The notes: generated from the letters alone by a model not told the origin. A stretch of DNA of 64,000 bases from Candidatus Thioglobus sp. MED-G25 (GCA_002456995.1 NTKC01000005.1:1-64000), one strand, 5' to 3'; positions 42,758 through 52,988 are shown, counted from the first letter of the stretch. Program-made: numbers and translations.

Positions 42758-44032
42758 GTGGAGAAGATCAAGTCAGTGCGCGGCATGAACGATCTGTTGC
42801 CAGGGCGTTCTGACGTTTGGTACCGAGTTGAAAGAGCGATACGGGAGGTTGTTACCTCCTATGGATATCGAGAAATACGGACGCCACTGCTTGAGCACAC
42901 GGAGCTTTTCAAGCGATCCATTGGTGAGCAAACCGATATCGTAGAAAAGGAAATGTATACGTTTGATGATATCAGCGGCGACAGTTTAACTTTGAGGCCC
43001 GAGGCGACCGCCGCCTGTGTGCGGGCCGGTATCGAGCACGGATTTTTGCACAATCAGCAACAACGGCTTTGGTACCTGGGTCCGATGTTCCGGCGGGAAC
43101 GACCCCAGAAAGGTCGCTATCGCCAGTTCCAGCAGTTTGGAATCGAAGCGCTGGGGTGGTCGGGCCCGGATATTGATGCTGAAATCATGATGGTTGGGAC
43201 TAGGCTTTGGCGGCAACTCGGACTCAGCCTGTTGACACTAGAAATTAATACCCTGGGAGACGCCGAGTCGCGTGGTTTATATCGTGAGGCACTCCGAGCT
43301 TATCTTGGTCGTCATAGAGAAGACCTTGATCCAGACAGTCAACGGCGACTGGATAGAAATCCATTACGCATTCTTGACAGTAAGATTCCGCAGACTCAGC
43401 AGATCCTGGAAGAAGCGCCGGATTTGTCCAGCTTCATAGACGGTAAGTCGAAAGACGATTTCTCGCTTTTGCAAACGATTCTGTCCGAGAATGGGGTCAA
43501 GTTTAAGGTCAACAGCAAGCTAGTTCGAGGACTGGACTATTACACGGGACCGGTATTTGAATGGACAACCGATTTATTAGGAGCGCAGAGCGCTGTGTGC
43601 GCTGGTGGGCGATATGATGGCCTGGTTTCACAACTGGGCGGTCAACCTATGCCTGCTGCAGGGTTCGCGTGTGGTGTCGAGCGGTTAGTCGAGGTTTACG
43701 AGACCAGTGCGGATCCCGTCGGCAACGAGCAACCAGACGTTTGGGTGTGTGTTATTGGCGATCATTCGATGAGCTACGCTTTGAAGAATGCCGAGAAACT
43801 GCGAGACGCTGGAATAGATACGATCATCAACTGCGGTGGTGGGGCGGTTAAACGTCAACTTCGGCGGGCAGATCAAAGTGGTGCTCAATTGGTGGTTGTT
43901 ATTGGCGCTGACGAGTCTATGAACGGCTATGCCACGGTAAAATCGTTGCGTGAGGATGGTGGGCAGATCCAAGTCAACGAGTCGAATCTCGCTGATTATG
44001 TTTGTACTAGGTTGCGGGAAGAACAAAAGTAA
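42758..44032 (+). CDS. hisS: histidyl-tRNA synthetase
   Basis: 424 aa; VRGMNDLLP, LRPEATAACVRA, PMFRRERPQKGRYRQFQQFGIEALG, LVRGLDYYTGPVFE. Confidence 0.99.
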   Translation: MEKIKSVRGMNDLLPGRSDVWYRVERAIREVVTSYGYREIRTPLLEHTELFKRSIGEQTDIVEKEMYTFDDISGDSLTLRPEATAACVRAGIEHGFLHNQQQRLWYLGPMFRRERPQKGRYRQFQQFGIEALGWSGPDIDAEIMMVGTRLWRQLGLSLLTLEINTLGDAESRGLYREALRAYLGRHREDLDPDSQRRLDRNPLRILDSKIPQTQQILEEAPDLSSFIDGKSKDDFSLLQTILSENGVKFKVNSKLVRGLDYYTGPVFEWTTDLLGAQSAVCAGGRYDGLVSQLGGQPMPAAGFACGVERLVEVYETSADPVGNEQPDVWVCVIGDHSMSYALKNAEKLRDAGIDTIINCGGGAVKRQLRRADQSGAQLVVVIGADESMNGYATVKSLREDGGQIQVNESNLADYVCTRLREEQK

Positions 44033-44035
44033 CGG

Positions 44036-44713
44036 GTGAGGATGATAATGGCTGAGAACGACAAATTACTGGGCGTACATATTGCCGAAGATGATGATGC
44101 TCAAAGGTTAAGAGTGTGGTGGAAGAAGAATGGCATGGGAATTGTGGCGGGAGTCGCTATCGGTATCCTTGGAGTGGGTGGTTTCAAAGGTTGGCAAGTG
44201 TATACAGAGAACCGTGCTTTATCGGCATCTGACGTGTTCCAAGAAATGTTGGCGTACGATGAGTCCGGAGCGATCGAGCGAGCAAGCAATAGCGCGCAAA
44301 TACTCATTAAGGACTACCGGGCTACACCATATGGTGATTTGGCATATCTGATGATTGCAAAGCTGGCAAAGCAAAAGGGTGACCTTTCGAATGCCATGGA
44401 AGCACTCACCAATGTCATGACAAAGTCAAAGGATCCAGCGATGGGTCAGCTCGCTCGGCTTCGACTATCCCAAGTGAAATTGTTAGCTGGTGATTTGGAA
44501 CGAGCACATGAGTTAGCAACCACAGACGATGTGGGAGGTTTTGAATCGGAGTTTTCTGAAGTTCTCGGCGATGTTCTTCTTGCCCAGCACAAGTACTCGG
44601 ACGCTGCTGAAGCCTTCGATCGTGCGCTTCAGGCGCTTGCACCGGCGTCCTCCTCGAGGGCTTTACTCACGTCTAAACGAAACTATGCGAGAAGTGTTGG
44701 TAATAACCAGTGA
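44036..44713 (+). CDS. yfgM: YfgM family ancillary SecYEG translocon subunit
   Basis: 225 aa; WWKKNGMGIVAGVAIGILGVGGFKGW TM anchor plus TPR-like C-terminus; hisS-yfgM-bamB order. Confidence 0.92.
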   Translation: MRMIMAENDKLLGVHIAEDDDAQRLRVWWKKNGMGIVAGVAIGILGVGGFKGWQVYTENRALSASDVFQEMLAYDESGAIERASNSAQILIKDYRATPYGDLAYLMIAKLAKQKGDLSNAMEALTNVMTKSKDPAMGQLARLRLSQVKLLAGDLERAHELATTDDVGGFESEFSEVLGDVLLAQHKYSDAAEAFDRALQALAPASSSRALLTSKRNYARSVGNNQ

Positions 44714-45876
44714 TTAGACAGTTGTTAGCCCTGACCGTTGTGGTTTCAGTGGTCGTTGGCTGCTCACCACGCCCGATTCATTTTATGCGTGAAGGCTCGG
44801 CACCCGCAGTTGTCCCTAAACAATCTTCTTGGAAGGTGACACCGAGTTGGCGATTTTATACCGGAGAAACCTACGACTCGGCCGACATTCCGTTGCGGCC
44901 AGTAGTTGGGGGTTCACAAATTTTCGTGGCAGAACCGGGCGGTAAAGTCTACGCCTTAGAATCTGTTACGGGCAATGTAGTCTGGCAGATAGATTCTAAA
45001 TTAGACCTTTCAGCTGGTGTCGGATTCGGCCATGGTGTTGTGGTCGTGGCGTCAGCGGAGGGGCAATTGCTGGCCTTGGATCCTACGGATGGAAAATTAC
45101 TGTGGCAGTCAAGCGTTGGCGCGGAAGTGCTTGCAAGGCCCATCATCGCAGGCGGGCATATCATTGTCCGGGCGGGCGATGGTCAAGTTATCGGCGTAGA
45201 TAAGAATTCCGGCACGATTAACTGGCGTTTGCGAAATAATGTCCCTTCGCTCAGTGTTCGAGGACTGTCTATGCCCGTTCAGGTTAATGAAATTGTAGTG
45301 GTCGGTTATGCCAGTGGGCACTTGTCTGGTATAGAAATTGAATCTGGACGGGAGCTTTGGAAAACGCCAATTTCCCGGCCCAGGGGATCCAATCAGATAG
45401 ACCGCTTGATCGATATTGATGCTGATCCGCTGATCGCTGGTAGCCAATTGTTTGTAGCCGCCTACCAGGATAAGGTGTATGCGATTTCTCTGACAGCTCA
45501 AAAAGTACAATGGAAGGTGCCAAGATCCACCTTAAGGAATCTGGCTGTTAGTGAGAGTGAATTGTTAATGACACTGGATAACGGGGTCGTAGTGGCACTT
45601 GGCCAAAATACGGGTACCGAAGTTTGGAAGCAGGCTCGACTAATGGGTAGAGGGGTGACAAATCCTATAGCGATACCTGGCTCTAAGTTTTGTGTTGTCG
45701 GTGATTATCAGGGTTATGTTCATTTGATGGATGTAAACACAGGAGAGCTAAAAGGTAGGGGTCATGCCCGTGCTGGCGCAATTTTGGCAACCTTTGTCGG
45801 TTCGGGCTTTGGAGGATTTTATACATTGTCGGAACGAGGTATGATTACAGCTTGGCTGCTCGAAGAGAGCAGTTGA
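44710..45876 (+). CDS. bamB: outer membrane assembly factor BamB
   Basis: 388 aa; lipobox VVGCS, repeated PQQ/beta-propeller blades (VYALESVTGNVVWQ, LLALDPTDGKLLWQ). Confidence 0.95.
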   Translation: MIRQLLALTVVVSVVVGCSPRPIHFMREGSAPAVVPKQSSWKVTPSWRFYTGETYDSADIPLRPVVGGSQIFVAEPGGKVYALESVTGNVVWQIDSKLDLSAGVGFGHGVVVVASAEGQLLALDPTDGKLLWQSSVGAEVLARPIIAGGHIIVRAGDGQVIGVDKNSGTINWRLRNNVPSLSVRGLSMPVQVNEIVVVGYASGHLSGIEIESGRELWKTPISRPRGSNQIDRLIDIDADPLIAGSQLFVAAYQDKVYAISLTAQKVQWKVPRSTLRNLAVSESELLMTLDNGVVVALGQNTGTEVWKQARLMGRGVTNPIAIPGSKFCVVGDYQGYVHLMDVNTGELKGRGHARAGAILATFVGSGFGGFYTLSERGMITAWLLEESS

Positions 45877-45921
45877 GGTAAACAATCTCTAACACCTTCT
45901 ACTGGGTGAAGGTGAAAAAGC

Positions 45922-47292
45922 ATGCTTCCGGTTATCGCACTCATTGGCCGACCTAACGTGGGCAAGTCGACGCTGTTTAATCGGCTGACCCGCAGTCGTA
46001 AAGCATTGGTAGATGACCAGCCTGGTGTGACCCGAGACAGGATCTATGGTAGGTGCGTCCAGGGTAATTTACGTTGCTTGGTTGTAGATACCGGTGGTCT
46101 TACGACTAAGGGAAGTGCGATCCAGATCGCGGTTCAAGAGCAGGTCGAGAAAGTTATCGATGAAGCAGACGCTCTGGTGTTGTTGGCGGATGGGCGCGCT
46201 GGTGCGGTACCTGAAGAATTCGATATAGCTGAACGGTTACGACAAAGTGGTCAAAAGGTTTTCGTGGTCGTCAACAAGGTCGAAGGTTTGGACCCAGATA
46301 TTATTTCAGCAGAGTTTAATGAGCTTGGATTGGGAATCCCAAGAGCGATCTCGGCAAAAACGGGCTTCGGCGTGGCCGAATTCCTGTTATGGCTGGGGAC
46401 GGAATTTCCGAATGTAGAAGATGAATCTGGACGGACCAGTCGTCCGCGAGTAGCACTAATTGGGCGGCCCAACGTTGGTAAATCCACGTTAACTAATGCG
46501 CTGGTCTCTGAAAAACGAGTAATTGTCGCTGACGAACCAGGAACCACGCGGGATAGTATTGAGGTTGCCTTAGATCGATTCGAACAACCATTAATGTTGA
46601 TTGATACCGCAGGTGTACGCCGGCGGGCTAGAGTCACACAGACTCTGGAGAAATTTTCTGTGGTGAAAACACTTCAGGCGATTGAAGATTCTCAAGTTGT
46701 TGTGCATGTTCTTGACGGCCGCCAGGGAGTGCTGGAGCAGGACCTCACAATAGCTGGCTTGATTCAGGAGAGCGGTCGGAGCGTGGTACTGGTCGTTAAT
46801 AAATGGGACGGAATGGAGCGTCGGGACAAGAATTATTTTCGCCGGACGTTGGATCGACGATTTGCATTTTTGCCGGACCACCACACGTTATATATCTCTG
46901 CGTTGTACGGCAGTGGAGTTGCCGATGTGATCAAATCGGTGATGCTGGCCTTGCACTCGAATTGGATTGACATGCCAACCTCCCGGCTCAATACGGTGTT
47001 AAGAGAAGCCGTAGAAAAACATGCCCCGCCTTTACGGCAGGGGCGTGTTGTAAAGATCAAGTTTGCGCATCAGGGTGGCAAAAACCCGCCAACTGTCGTG
47101 TTGCATGGCAATATGCTTAAAAATCTGCCTGCTAACTATCTGCGATACATCGCAAGTGCTTTCGGTAAAGCATTTCGGCTCGTGGGTACACGGGTTCGGC
47201 TTGAACTTCGGACATCAAAGAATCCGTATTCTGCTGGTAGGCGAACAACTCAAAGACACAAATCACCCAGAATTCGTGGCCACGCAAGGTAA
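45922..47292 (+). CDS. der: ribosome biogenesis GTPase Der
   Basis: 456 aa; two GTPase domains, each with GRPNVGKST; C-terminal KH domain. Confidence 0.98.
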   Translation: MLPVIALIGRPNVGKSTLFNRLTRSRKALVDDQPGVTRDRIYGRCVQGNLRCLVVDTGGLTTKGSAIQIAVQEQVEKVIDEADALVLLADGRAGAVPEEFDIAERLRQSGQKVFVVVNKVEGLDPDIISAEFNELGLGIPRAISAKTGFGVAEFLLWLGTEFPNVEDESGRTSRPRVALIGRPNVGKSTLTNALVSEKRVIVADEPGTTRDSIEVALDRFEQPLMLIDTAGVRRRARVTQTLEKFSVVKTLQAIEDSQVVVHVLDGRQGVLEQDLTIAGLIQESGRSVVLVVNKWDGMERRDKNYFRRTLDRRFAFLPDHHTLYISALYGSGVADVIKSVMLALHSNWIDMPTSRLNTVLREAVEKHAPPLRQGRVVKIKFAHQGGKNPPTVVLHGNMLKNLPANYLRYIASAFGKAFRLVGTRVRLELRTSKNPYSAGRRTTQRHKSPRIRGHAR

Positions 47293-47324
47293 ACGAAGTC
47301 GACATTAGGTCTCGTTATACCGGT

Positions 47325-48695
47325 TCAATCTGGGTCTGTAGGGTTGCTAGTAGGGCCGATCAAGTGTTTGTTGATGCCGGTTACAGTACTGCTAACGCTA
47401 CCCCGGCGTAACTCCGTGATCAGCGGATCTCCAGGGGTGGTATCGAGCGCTGAAGTTACTATCGCACCATCGGACACTCGTTTTACGATCGCGTAGCCTC
47501 GGCCTAGTGTTCTCCTGGGATTGAGGATCTCGAGCGCACCCCCAGCGGCACCTATCTGTTGCCGATGTGAGGTAATGATGGTTGTACCCAAACGCTGCAG
47601 ATGGCCTAACAATGCTTGAAAGCTAACTTGATTTGATTTGACGGTAGCAACGGGTGAGTTGACATGCAGCTGATGAATTGCGTGGGTCAATGCCAAGCGG
47701 TAGCCATAGAGCGGATCGCGGACAGCTGAGTGGAGCCTAGTCTGTTGGGCACGAAGTTGGTGACGCTGGCTGCTGAGGCGTGCCCTCGGGTGATGCAATC
47801 GACCTGCTGAGGCATCCAGCACTTGCCCGCGATCTTGTAACATTCTAAGCGTCGCAAGTGAAATTCGATTACTCAAACCAGCTAAACGAGCGTATAACTC
47901 GCTTGTATCGGGTGTCCCTGCTTCTGCAGCCGCAGTAGGCGTTGCGGCTCGAAAATCGGCAGCAAAGTCAGCAAGCGTAAAGTCTGTTTCGTGGCCAATT
48001 CCGGTGATCACTGGGACGGGACAGGCCCGAATTGCGTGTACGATAGAAGCTTCGTTAAAAGCCCAGAGGTCTTCTAGACTGCCCCCACCCCGTGCCAGGA
48101 TCACGATCTCACAAGTGCTGCTTTGTCCTATTTGATCTAGTGCGTTTACGATGGAAGGAACCGAATCATCGCCTTGCACAGCTACCGGCAGCACAAGAAC
48201 TTCTGCTGTGGCAAACCTGCGCGCCAGCGTTGTCAGGATGTCGTGTACTGCGGCGCCAGTAGACGACGTGACCACGCCAATTCGTTTGGGCATGGTGGGC
48301 AATGCTCGTTTTATGGCTGGGTCAAATAGACCTTGTCGTTCGAGTTCCACCTTTAGTTGTTCGTATCGCCTCCGAAGCTCTCCCTCCCCGGCAGGTTCCA
48401 CATAATCTACAATCATCTGGAAGTCGCCTCGACCAAGATAGATCGAAGGCTTACCCCGGATTAACACAGCAGTGCCTTCCGCCAGTGGTACAGCAAGCCG
48501 AAGTCGCTGAGTGCGAAACAATGCGCACCTCACCTGTGAGTTTTCGTCCTTCAGCGAAAAATAGGCATGCCCCGACCTTGGGGTCGCAAGATTAGAGATC
48601 TCACCTCGTATCCAAACCTCTGGATAGGATTCTTCCAGAAGGTCGCGGATTGATCGAGTGAATTCGGAGACACTAAATACACGATCGAGCAGCAT
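47325..48695 (-). CDS. xseA: exodeoxyribonuclease VII large subunit
   Basis: MLLDRVFSVSEFTRSIRDLLEESYPEVWIRGEISN, HAYFSLKD, LARGGGSLEDLWAFNE, TGIGHETDFTLAD; internal start at 48695 preferred over 48737. Confidence 0.97.
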   Translation of the reverse strand: MLLDRVFSVSEFTRSIRDLLEESYPEVWIRGEISNLATPRSGHAYFSLKDENSQVRCALFRTQRLRLAVPLAEGTAVLIRGKPSIYLGRGDFQMIVDYVEPAGEGELRRRYEQLKVELERQGLFDPAIKRALPTMPKRIGVVTSSTGAAVHDILTTLARRFATAEVLVLPVAVQGDDSVPSIVNALDQIGQSSTCEIVILARGGGSLEDLWAFNEASIVHAIRACPVPVITGIGHETDFTLADFAADFRAATPTAAAEAGTPDTSELYARLAGLSNRISLATLRMLQDRGQVLDASAGRLHHPRARLSSQRHQLRAQQTRLHSAVRDPLYGYRLALTHAIHQLHVNSPVATVKSNQVSFQALLGHLQRLGTTIITSHRQQIGAAGGALEILNPRRTLGRGYAIVKRVSDGAIVTSALDTTPGDPLITELRRGSVSSTVTGINKHLIGPTSNPTDPD

Positions 48696-48737
48696 TGGAG
48701 GATTGTGAATTGTCGATGGCCGAAACTCAACAAACAA

Positions 48738-48760
48738 AAAAGCCGGCTGTGCCGGCTTTT
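48738..48760 (-). terminator. intrinsic terminator of the small exported-protein gene
   Basis: AAAAGCCGGC-TGT-GCCGGCTTTT perfect stem, T-tract on either strand; lies just downstream of the minus-strand gene 48784..49119. Confidence 0.8.
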
Positions 48761-48783
48761 CTTATAACGGCTGACCCGTCAGA

Positions 48784-49119
48784 TCAGTAAAACGGTTTTG
48801 CCTGTTTCTGCTCACTGGCTTGCTGTATCCCCAACTGGGCAGCCCACGACACGAGCGTAGCCAGTCGTTTTGCCTCTTCGTCCTGACCTTCATCTAGCTT
48901 CTTTTTGGCAAGTTTTAGGAGTTTATCTATGCCTACGGCACCAGATCCGGTTGCTTTGTCAACGAGACGCCATACAGCACTAGATTGGACGGCAGATTTC
49001 AAATCTTGTTCTGCCCGGGTTATGGTTTCAGCAGCATTGCTGCCAGCGTATACCGGTGAGAATGCCAGACTTAATGTTGCGATGACTGAAACCATGAAAA
49101 CGTCGCGTAATCGAATCAT
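48784..49119 (-). CDS. small exported helical protein, tentatively SoxXA-binding-like
   Basis: MIRLRDVFMVSVIATLSLAFSPVYAG signal peptide; AEQDLKSAVQSSAVWRLVDKA...LLKLAKKKLDEGQDEEAKRLATLVSWAAQLGIQQASEQKQAKPFY. Family assignment by pattern resemblance only. Confidence 0.5.
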   Translation of the reverse strand: MIRLRDVFMVSVIATLSLAFSPVYAGSNAAETITRAEQDLKSAVQSSAVWRLVDKATGSGAVGIDKLLKLAKKKLDEGQDEEAKRLATLVSWAAQLGIQQASEQKQAKPFY

Positions 49120-49224
49120 AAGTGGTCCTATGGGGCAGATAACCACAGCTGCCTAGCCTTGGGTATAGTGTGAGACAGACCGTACAAGGTTTACCGGTGG
49201 TAAGTCAACTTCTATAATCCATGG

Positions 49225-50691
49225 ATGGAACACATGGAACTTGCGCTAACTTTCGACGATGTCCTCCTTGTTCCTTCCTTTTCTGATGTCCTTCCACGCG
49301 ACGTCAATTTGACCACGCGATTTAGCCGGAATATCACCCTCAATCTACCACTGGTCACCGCAGCGATGGACTCGGTTACCGAATCGGAAACCGCCATATG
49401 TATCGCCCAGCAGGGTGGGATAGGTGTTGTGCACCGGAATCTGAGTCCTGATATTCAGGCCGCGCAGGTATCTATCGTCAAAAAGTTTGAAAGTGGCGTG
49501 ATCACAGACCCTATTTGTGTCGCTGAGACAGCAACCGTTCGCGAGGTTGTAGACCTTACTCAGAAAATGAAGATATCAGGGGTCCCGGTTCTCGATGCCG
49601 CGGGTCGGTTGACGGGGATAGTGACTAGCCGAGATCTCAGATTTGAGACACGTTTTGACCAACCGATTACCGCTGTAATGACACCTCAAAATGAACTGAT
49701 TACAGCGCTGGAGGGTGCGAGTAAGGATGAAATCAAGCACCTACTACACGAACATCGAATAGAAAAAGTGCTGCTGGTGGACGACGATTTTGAATTGAAA
49801 GGATTGGTCACAGTTAAAGACCTGCAGAAGCAGACCGAATTCCCAGTTGCGAGTAAGGATGGGAAAGGTCGATTGCGCGTCGCCGCGGCTGTAGGCACAG
49901 GTGCGGATACCCAGGAGCGGGTGGAGAAGCTTGTAGAGGCGGATGTCGATGCAATCGTTGTGGACACGGCCCATGGGCATTCGAGAGGTGTGCTCGATCG
50001 AATAGCGTTGATTAAGCGCGAATTTCCCCAAGTCGACGTTGTTGGTGGAAACATAGCGACGGCGGATGCTGCGCTGGCGATGGCAGGAGTTGGTGCAGAT
50101 GGTGTAAAAGTAGGAATCGGACCTGGGTCCATATGCACCACGCGCATCGTTGCGGGTGTAGGGCTTCCACAAATTTCTGCAATTCTGGACGTGGTCACAG
50201 GGTTAGAAACGTCAGGAATACCGCTGATCGCTGATGGAGGTATTCGTTATTCCGGTGATATTGCCAAGGCGATTGCTGCTGGCGCCCACTGCGTGATGAT
50301 AGGCAGTCTTTTTGCAGGTACTGACGAATCCCCAGGAGCGATTGAGATGTATCAAGGGCGCTCCTACAAGAGTTACCGTGGGATGGGGTCTTTGGGCGCT
50401 ATGGAACAAGGATCGAAAGATCGATATTTTCAGGAAGGAGAACCTGATGTTGCCAAACTCGTACCGGAAGGGATTGAAGGTCGCGTGCCGTACAAAGGCC
50501 CGATGATATCGATCGTTCATCAACTGGCCGGTGGTCTTCGCGCCAGTATGGGATATACCGGTTGCTCTGACCTCAATAAAATGCAAACCAATTGTCGTTT
50601 TGTTCGTATCACTCATTCAGGTATGCGAGAGAGTCATGTTCACGATGTCGCCGTGGTCAAAGAAGCGCCAAACTACAGTAGCGATACCTGA
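49225..50691 (+). CDS. guaB: IMP dehydrogenase
   Basis: 488 aa; [20 protein letters not shown] pair, [28 protein letters not shown]. Confidence 0.99.
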   Translation: MEHMELALTFDDVLLVPSFSDVLPRDVNLTTRFSRNITLNLPLVTAAMDSVTESETAICIAQQGGIGVVHRNLSPDIQAAQVSIVKKFESGVITDPICVAETATVREVVDLTQKMKISGVPVLDAAGRLTGIVTSRDLRFETRFDQPITAVMTPQNELITALEGASKDEIKHLLHEHRIEKVLLVDDDFELKGLVTVKDLQKQTEFPVASKDGKGRLRVAAAVGTGADTQERVEKLVEADVDAIVVDTAHGHSRGVLDRIALIKREFPQVDVVGGNIATADAALAMAGVGADGVKVGIGPGSICTTRIVAGVGLPQISAILDVVTGLETSGIPLIADGGIRYSGDIAKAIAAGAHCVMIGSLFAGTDESPGAIEMYQGRSYKSYRGMGSLGAMEQGSKDRYFQEGEPDVAKLVPEGIEGRVPYKGPMISIVHQLAGGLRASMGYTGCSDLNKMQTNCRFVRITHSGMRESHVHDVAVVKEAPNYSSDT

Positions 50692-50727
50692 GAGAGTTGG
50701 GGTAGACCACAACTGGCTAATGGTCTG

Positions 50728-52311
50728 ATGACACACACCAGCGACCCGCATGCCCGGCGAATTCTGATTCTGGATTTCGGTTCACAGTACACACAGTTGA
50801 TTGCTCGGGGTATCCGTGAACTGAATGTGTACTGCGAAATCTTACCGTTTGATGCGGATATCAGCAGGATAAAATCTTTCAAGCCAGCTGGTGTCGTTTT
50901 GTCGGGTGGTCCGGCGACGGTTACAGAGGCCGATACACCGCGTGCTGATCGGGAAGTATTTGATCTGGGTTGCCCGATTCTAGGCATCTGTTACGGCATG
51001 CAGACGATGGCTGCTCAACTCGGCGGCAAAGTCGAAACGTCGAAACAACGGGAGTACGGATCTGCTGAGATTCGGTCGACTTCCACGAGTCCTTTGATTG
51101 ATGGTCTTCATGATCGCCTAGAAGCAGACGGTACGGCTCTTCTCCAAGTCTGGATGAGTCACGGTGATCGTGTGAGTACTCTGCCTGATGGCTTTAGGGT
51201 TCTGGCGGTGAGTGAGAACGCGCCGATGGCGGCGATCGCGAATCTCGATCGCAATTTCTTTGGAGTACAGTTTCATCCTGAGGTAACTCATACCACGCAA
51301 GGTCGGGCAATGATGGAACGTTTTGTCCGGGATATCTGTGACTGTACTGGTGATTGGACGCCGGCTAATATCATCGATGACCTCTTGTCCAGGATTAGAG
51401 AGGAGGTCGGTAGTGACGGAGTGGTTTTGGGTTTATCGGGTGGCGTTGATTCATCAGTCGTTGCTGTGCTTCTCCACCAAGCGATCGGCGAACAGCTAAC
51501 CTGTATATTTGTGGACAACGGGCTATTGCGTCAGGGTGAGGTCGAGGAGGTTATGGAGACCTTTAAGGATGATTTTGGTATTCGCATTGTCCAGGTTGAT
51601 GCGTCGGAACGGTTTCTGGAAGCCTTGTCTGGGATTACCGACCCAGAGTGCAAAAGAAAGGTGATAGGCGGTATATTTGTGGATGTTTTCCAAGAAGAAG
51701 CAGACAAAATAGAAAACATAAGCTGGCTGGCGCAAGGCACTATCTATCCGGATGTGATCGAGTCGGCCGGTGCAGGTACAGGAAAAGCAAAGGTTATCAA
51801 ATCACATCATAATGTTGGTGGTATACCGGATACTCTAGAACTTCAACTGCTGGAACCGTTGCGCGAACTGTTCAAGGACGAAGTGCGTGCGGTGGGTCTT
51901 GCGTTGGGACTGCCGCAATCTATTATCTATCGCCATCCGTTCCCAGGGCCAGGGTTGGGGGTAAGAATCCTGGGAGAAGTCCGGCAAGAATATGCCGATA
52001 TCCTTCGCCAGGCAGACGCTATATTTCTAGAGGAACTTCGTCGTAGCGACCTTTACGATTCCACAAGTCAGGCGTTTGCCGTGTTTCTGCCAGTACGGTC
52101 AGTCGGTGTTGTGGGTGATAATCGGTCATATGAGTTTGTGATTTCTCTCCGCGCGGTTGAAACCGTCGATTTTATGACCGCAGACTGGAAGCGACTTCCT
52201 TACGATCTGTTGGCGCGAGTTTCCACGCGAATCATCAACGAGGTCCGCAGTGTGAGTCGAGTGACTTACGATATCTCTTCCAAGCCCCCCGCAACAATTG
52301 AGTGGGAATAA
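50728..52311 (+). CDS. guaA: GMP synthase (glutamine-hydrolysing)
   Basis: 527 aa; [48 protein letters not shown]-terminus. Confidence 0.99.
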   Translation: MTHTSDPHARRILILDFGSQYTQLIARGIRELNVYCEILPFDADISRIKSFKPAGVVLSGGPATVTEADTPRADREVFDLGCPILGICYGMQTMAAQLGGKVETSKQREYGSAEIRSTSTSPLIDGLHDRLEADGTALLQVWMSHGDRVSTLPDGFRVLAVSENAPMAAIANLDRNFFGVQFHPEVTHTTQGRAMMERFVRDICDCTGDWTPANIIDDLLSRIREEVGSDGVVLGLSGGVDSSVVAVLLHQAIGEQLTCIFVDNGLLRQGEVEEVMETFKDDFGIRIVQVDASERFLEALSGITDPECKRKVIGGIFVDVFQEEADKIENISWLAQGTIYPDVIESAGAGTGKAKVIKSHHNVGGIPDTLELQLLEPLRELFKDEVRAVGLALGLPQSIIYRHPFPGPGLGVRILGEVRQEYADILRQADAIFLEELRRSDLYDSTSQAFAVFLPVRSVGVVGDNRSYEFVISLRAVETVDFMTADWKRLPYDLLARVSTRIINEVRSVSRVTYDISSKPPATIEWE

Positions 52312-52335
52312 TTATTATGATCTAAGTGATTGGTA

Positions 52336-52443
52336 ATAACAGGAACGATTTCAACAAAGTTTCAACATACACTTAAAATACTTAGAAATATCAATCACAT
52401 AGGATTCTTGACTACAAGAATTCAACAAACTTTGACCTGTTAT
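52336..52443 (+). other. candidate structured RNA/attenuator-like region of nested inverted repeats downstream of guaA
   Basis: ATAACAGG(52336-52343)/CCTGTTAT(52436-52443); AAAGTTT(52356-52362)/AAACTTT(52427-52433); hairpin ATTCTTG-ACTA-CAAGAAT(52404-52421). Confidence 0.35.
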
Positions 52444-52583
52444 CACAGTCCGATAGATTTCAACAGGTTTGAGTGGGTTCAATCAGGTCTTTCTAAATTG
52501 GGACCAATCTGTCTTCTTTTAGGATTTATGACTCGATCTACCTAAAGTAGACTCGTTTACTACTGGCTTGTGCCAAGCTATTT

Positions 52584-52589
52584 TATAAT
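52584..52589 (+). promoter_or_regulatory. putative sigma-70 -10 element upstream of the ABM monooxygenase gene
   Basis: Exact TATAAT at 52584-52589; only a weak -35 candidate (TACTGG) at 17-bp spacing. Confidence 0.4.
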
Positions 52590-52631
52590 TCCGAATGATT
52601 GTTCAAGCAGTCACAATTGTTTCCACCTTCA

Positions 52632-52655
52632 AATAAGTCAGAACTGACTTATTTC
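52632..52655. promoter_or_regulatory. palindromic operator-like site 5' of the ABM monooxygenase gene
   Basis: AAATAAGTCAG-AA-CTGACTTATTT: 11-bp perfect arms with a 2-nt spacer, 17 nt before the ATG at 52673. Confidence 0.6.
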
Positions 52656-52672
52656 ATAAAGGAACCATACTA

Positions 52673-52960
52673 ATGGCGCGGACTGCACTCATTGTTCATT
52701 TGGATATAAGACCCGAATCATTTTCTGAGTTCCTGGATCTGGCGCGTGCACACGGGGCTAACAGTCAACAGATTGAGTCAGGTTGTCTACGTTTTGATGT
52801 GATGAAATCGGTCGACGAAGAAAACCATGTTGTTCTAGTCGAGGTTTACGAAAACGATGAAGCGCTTGAATCACATTGGATTTCTGAACACATGGCGAAA
52901 TACCTGGAACAGGTAGATGACATGATTGTGGAACGTCAACGGTATCGTTGTGAATGTTAA
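52673..52960 (+). CDS. putative quinol monooxygenase (ABM/YgiN-like)
   Basis: 95 aa; ALIVHLDIRPESFSEFLDLARAHGANSQQIESGCLRFDVMKSVDEENHVVLVEVYENDEALESHWISEHMAKY. Confidence 0.85.
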   Translation: MARTALIVHLDIRPESFSEFLDLARAHGANSQQIESGCLRFDVMKSVDEENHVVLVEVYENDEALESHWISEHMAKYLEQVDDMIVERQRYRCEC

Positions 52961-52988
52961 TAACAATGATTTCAAGCGGAGAGAACAA

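Noticed and set aside
45892-45915. Hairpin CACCTTC...GAAGGTG between bamB and der
   Set aside because: Short 7-bp stem followed by A-rich sequence, not a U-tract; likely incidental, overlapping the der leader.
49686-50198. 170-aa minus-strand ORF
   Set aside because: Ser/Thr/Pro-rich shadow ORF antisense to guaB.
52330-52545. 71-aa ORF directly after guaA
   Set aside because: Non-ATG start, no convincing RBS, overlaps the nested inverted repeats; treated as non-coding.
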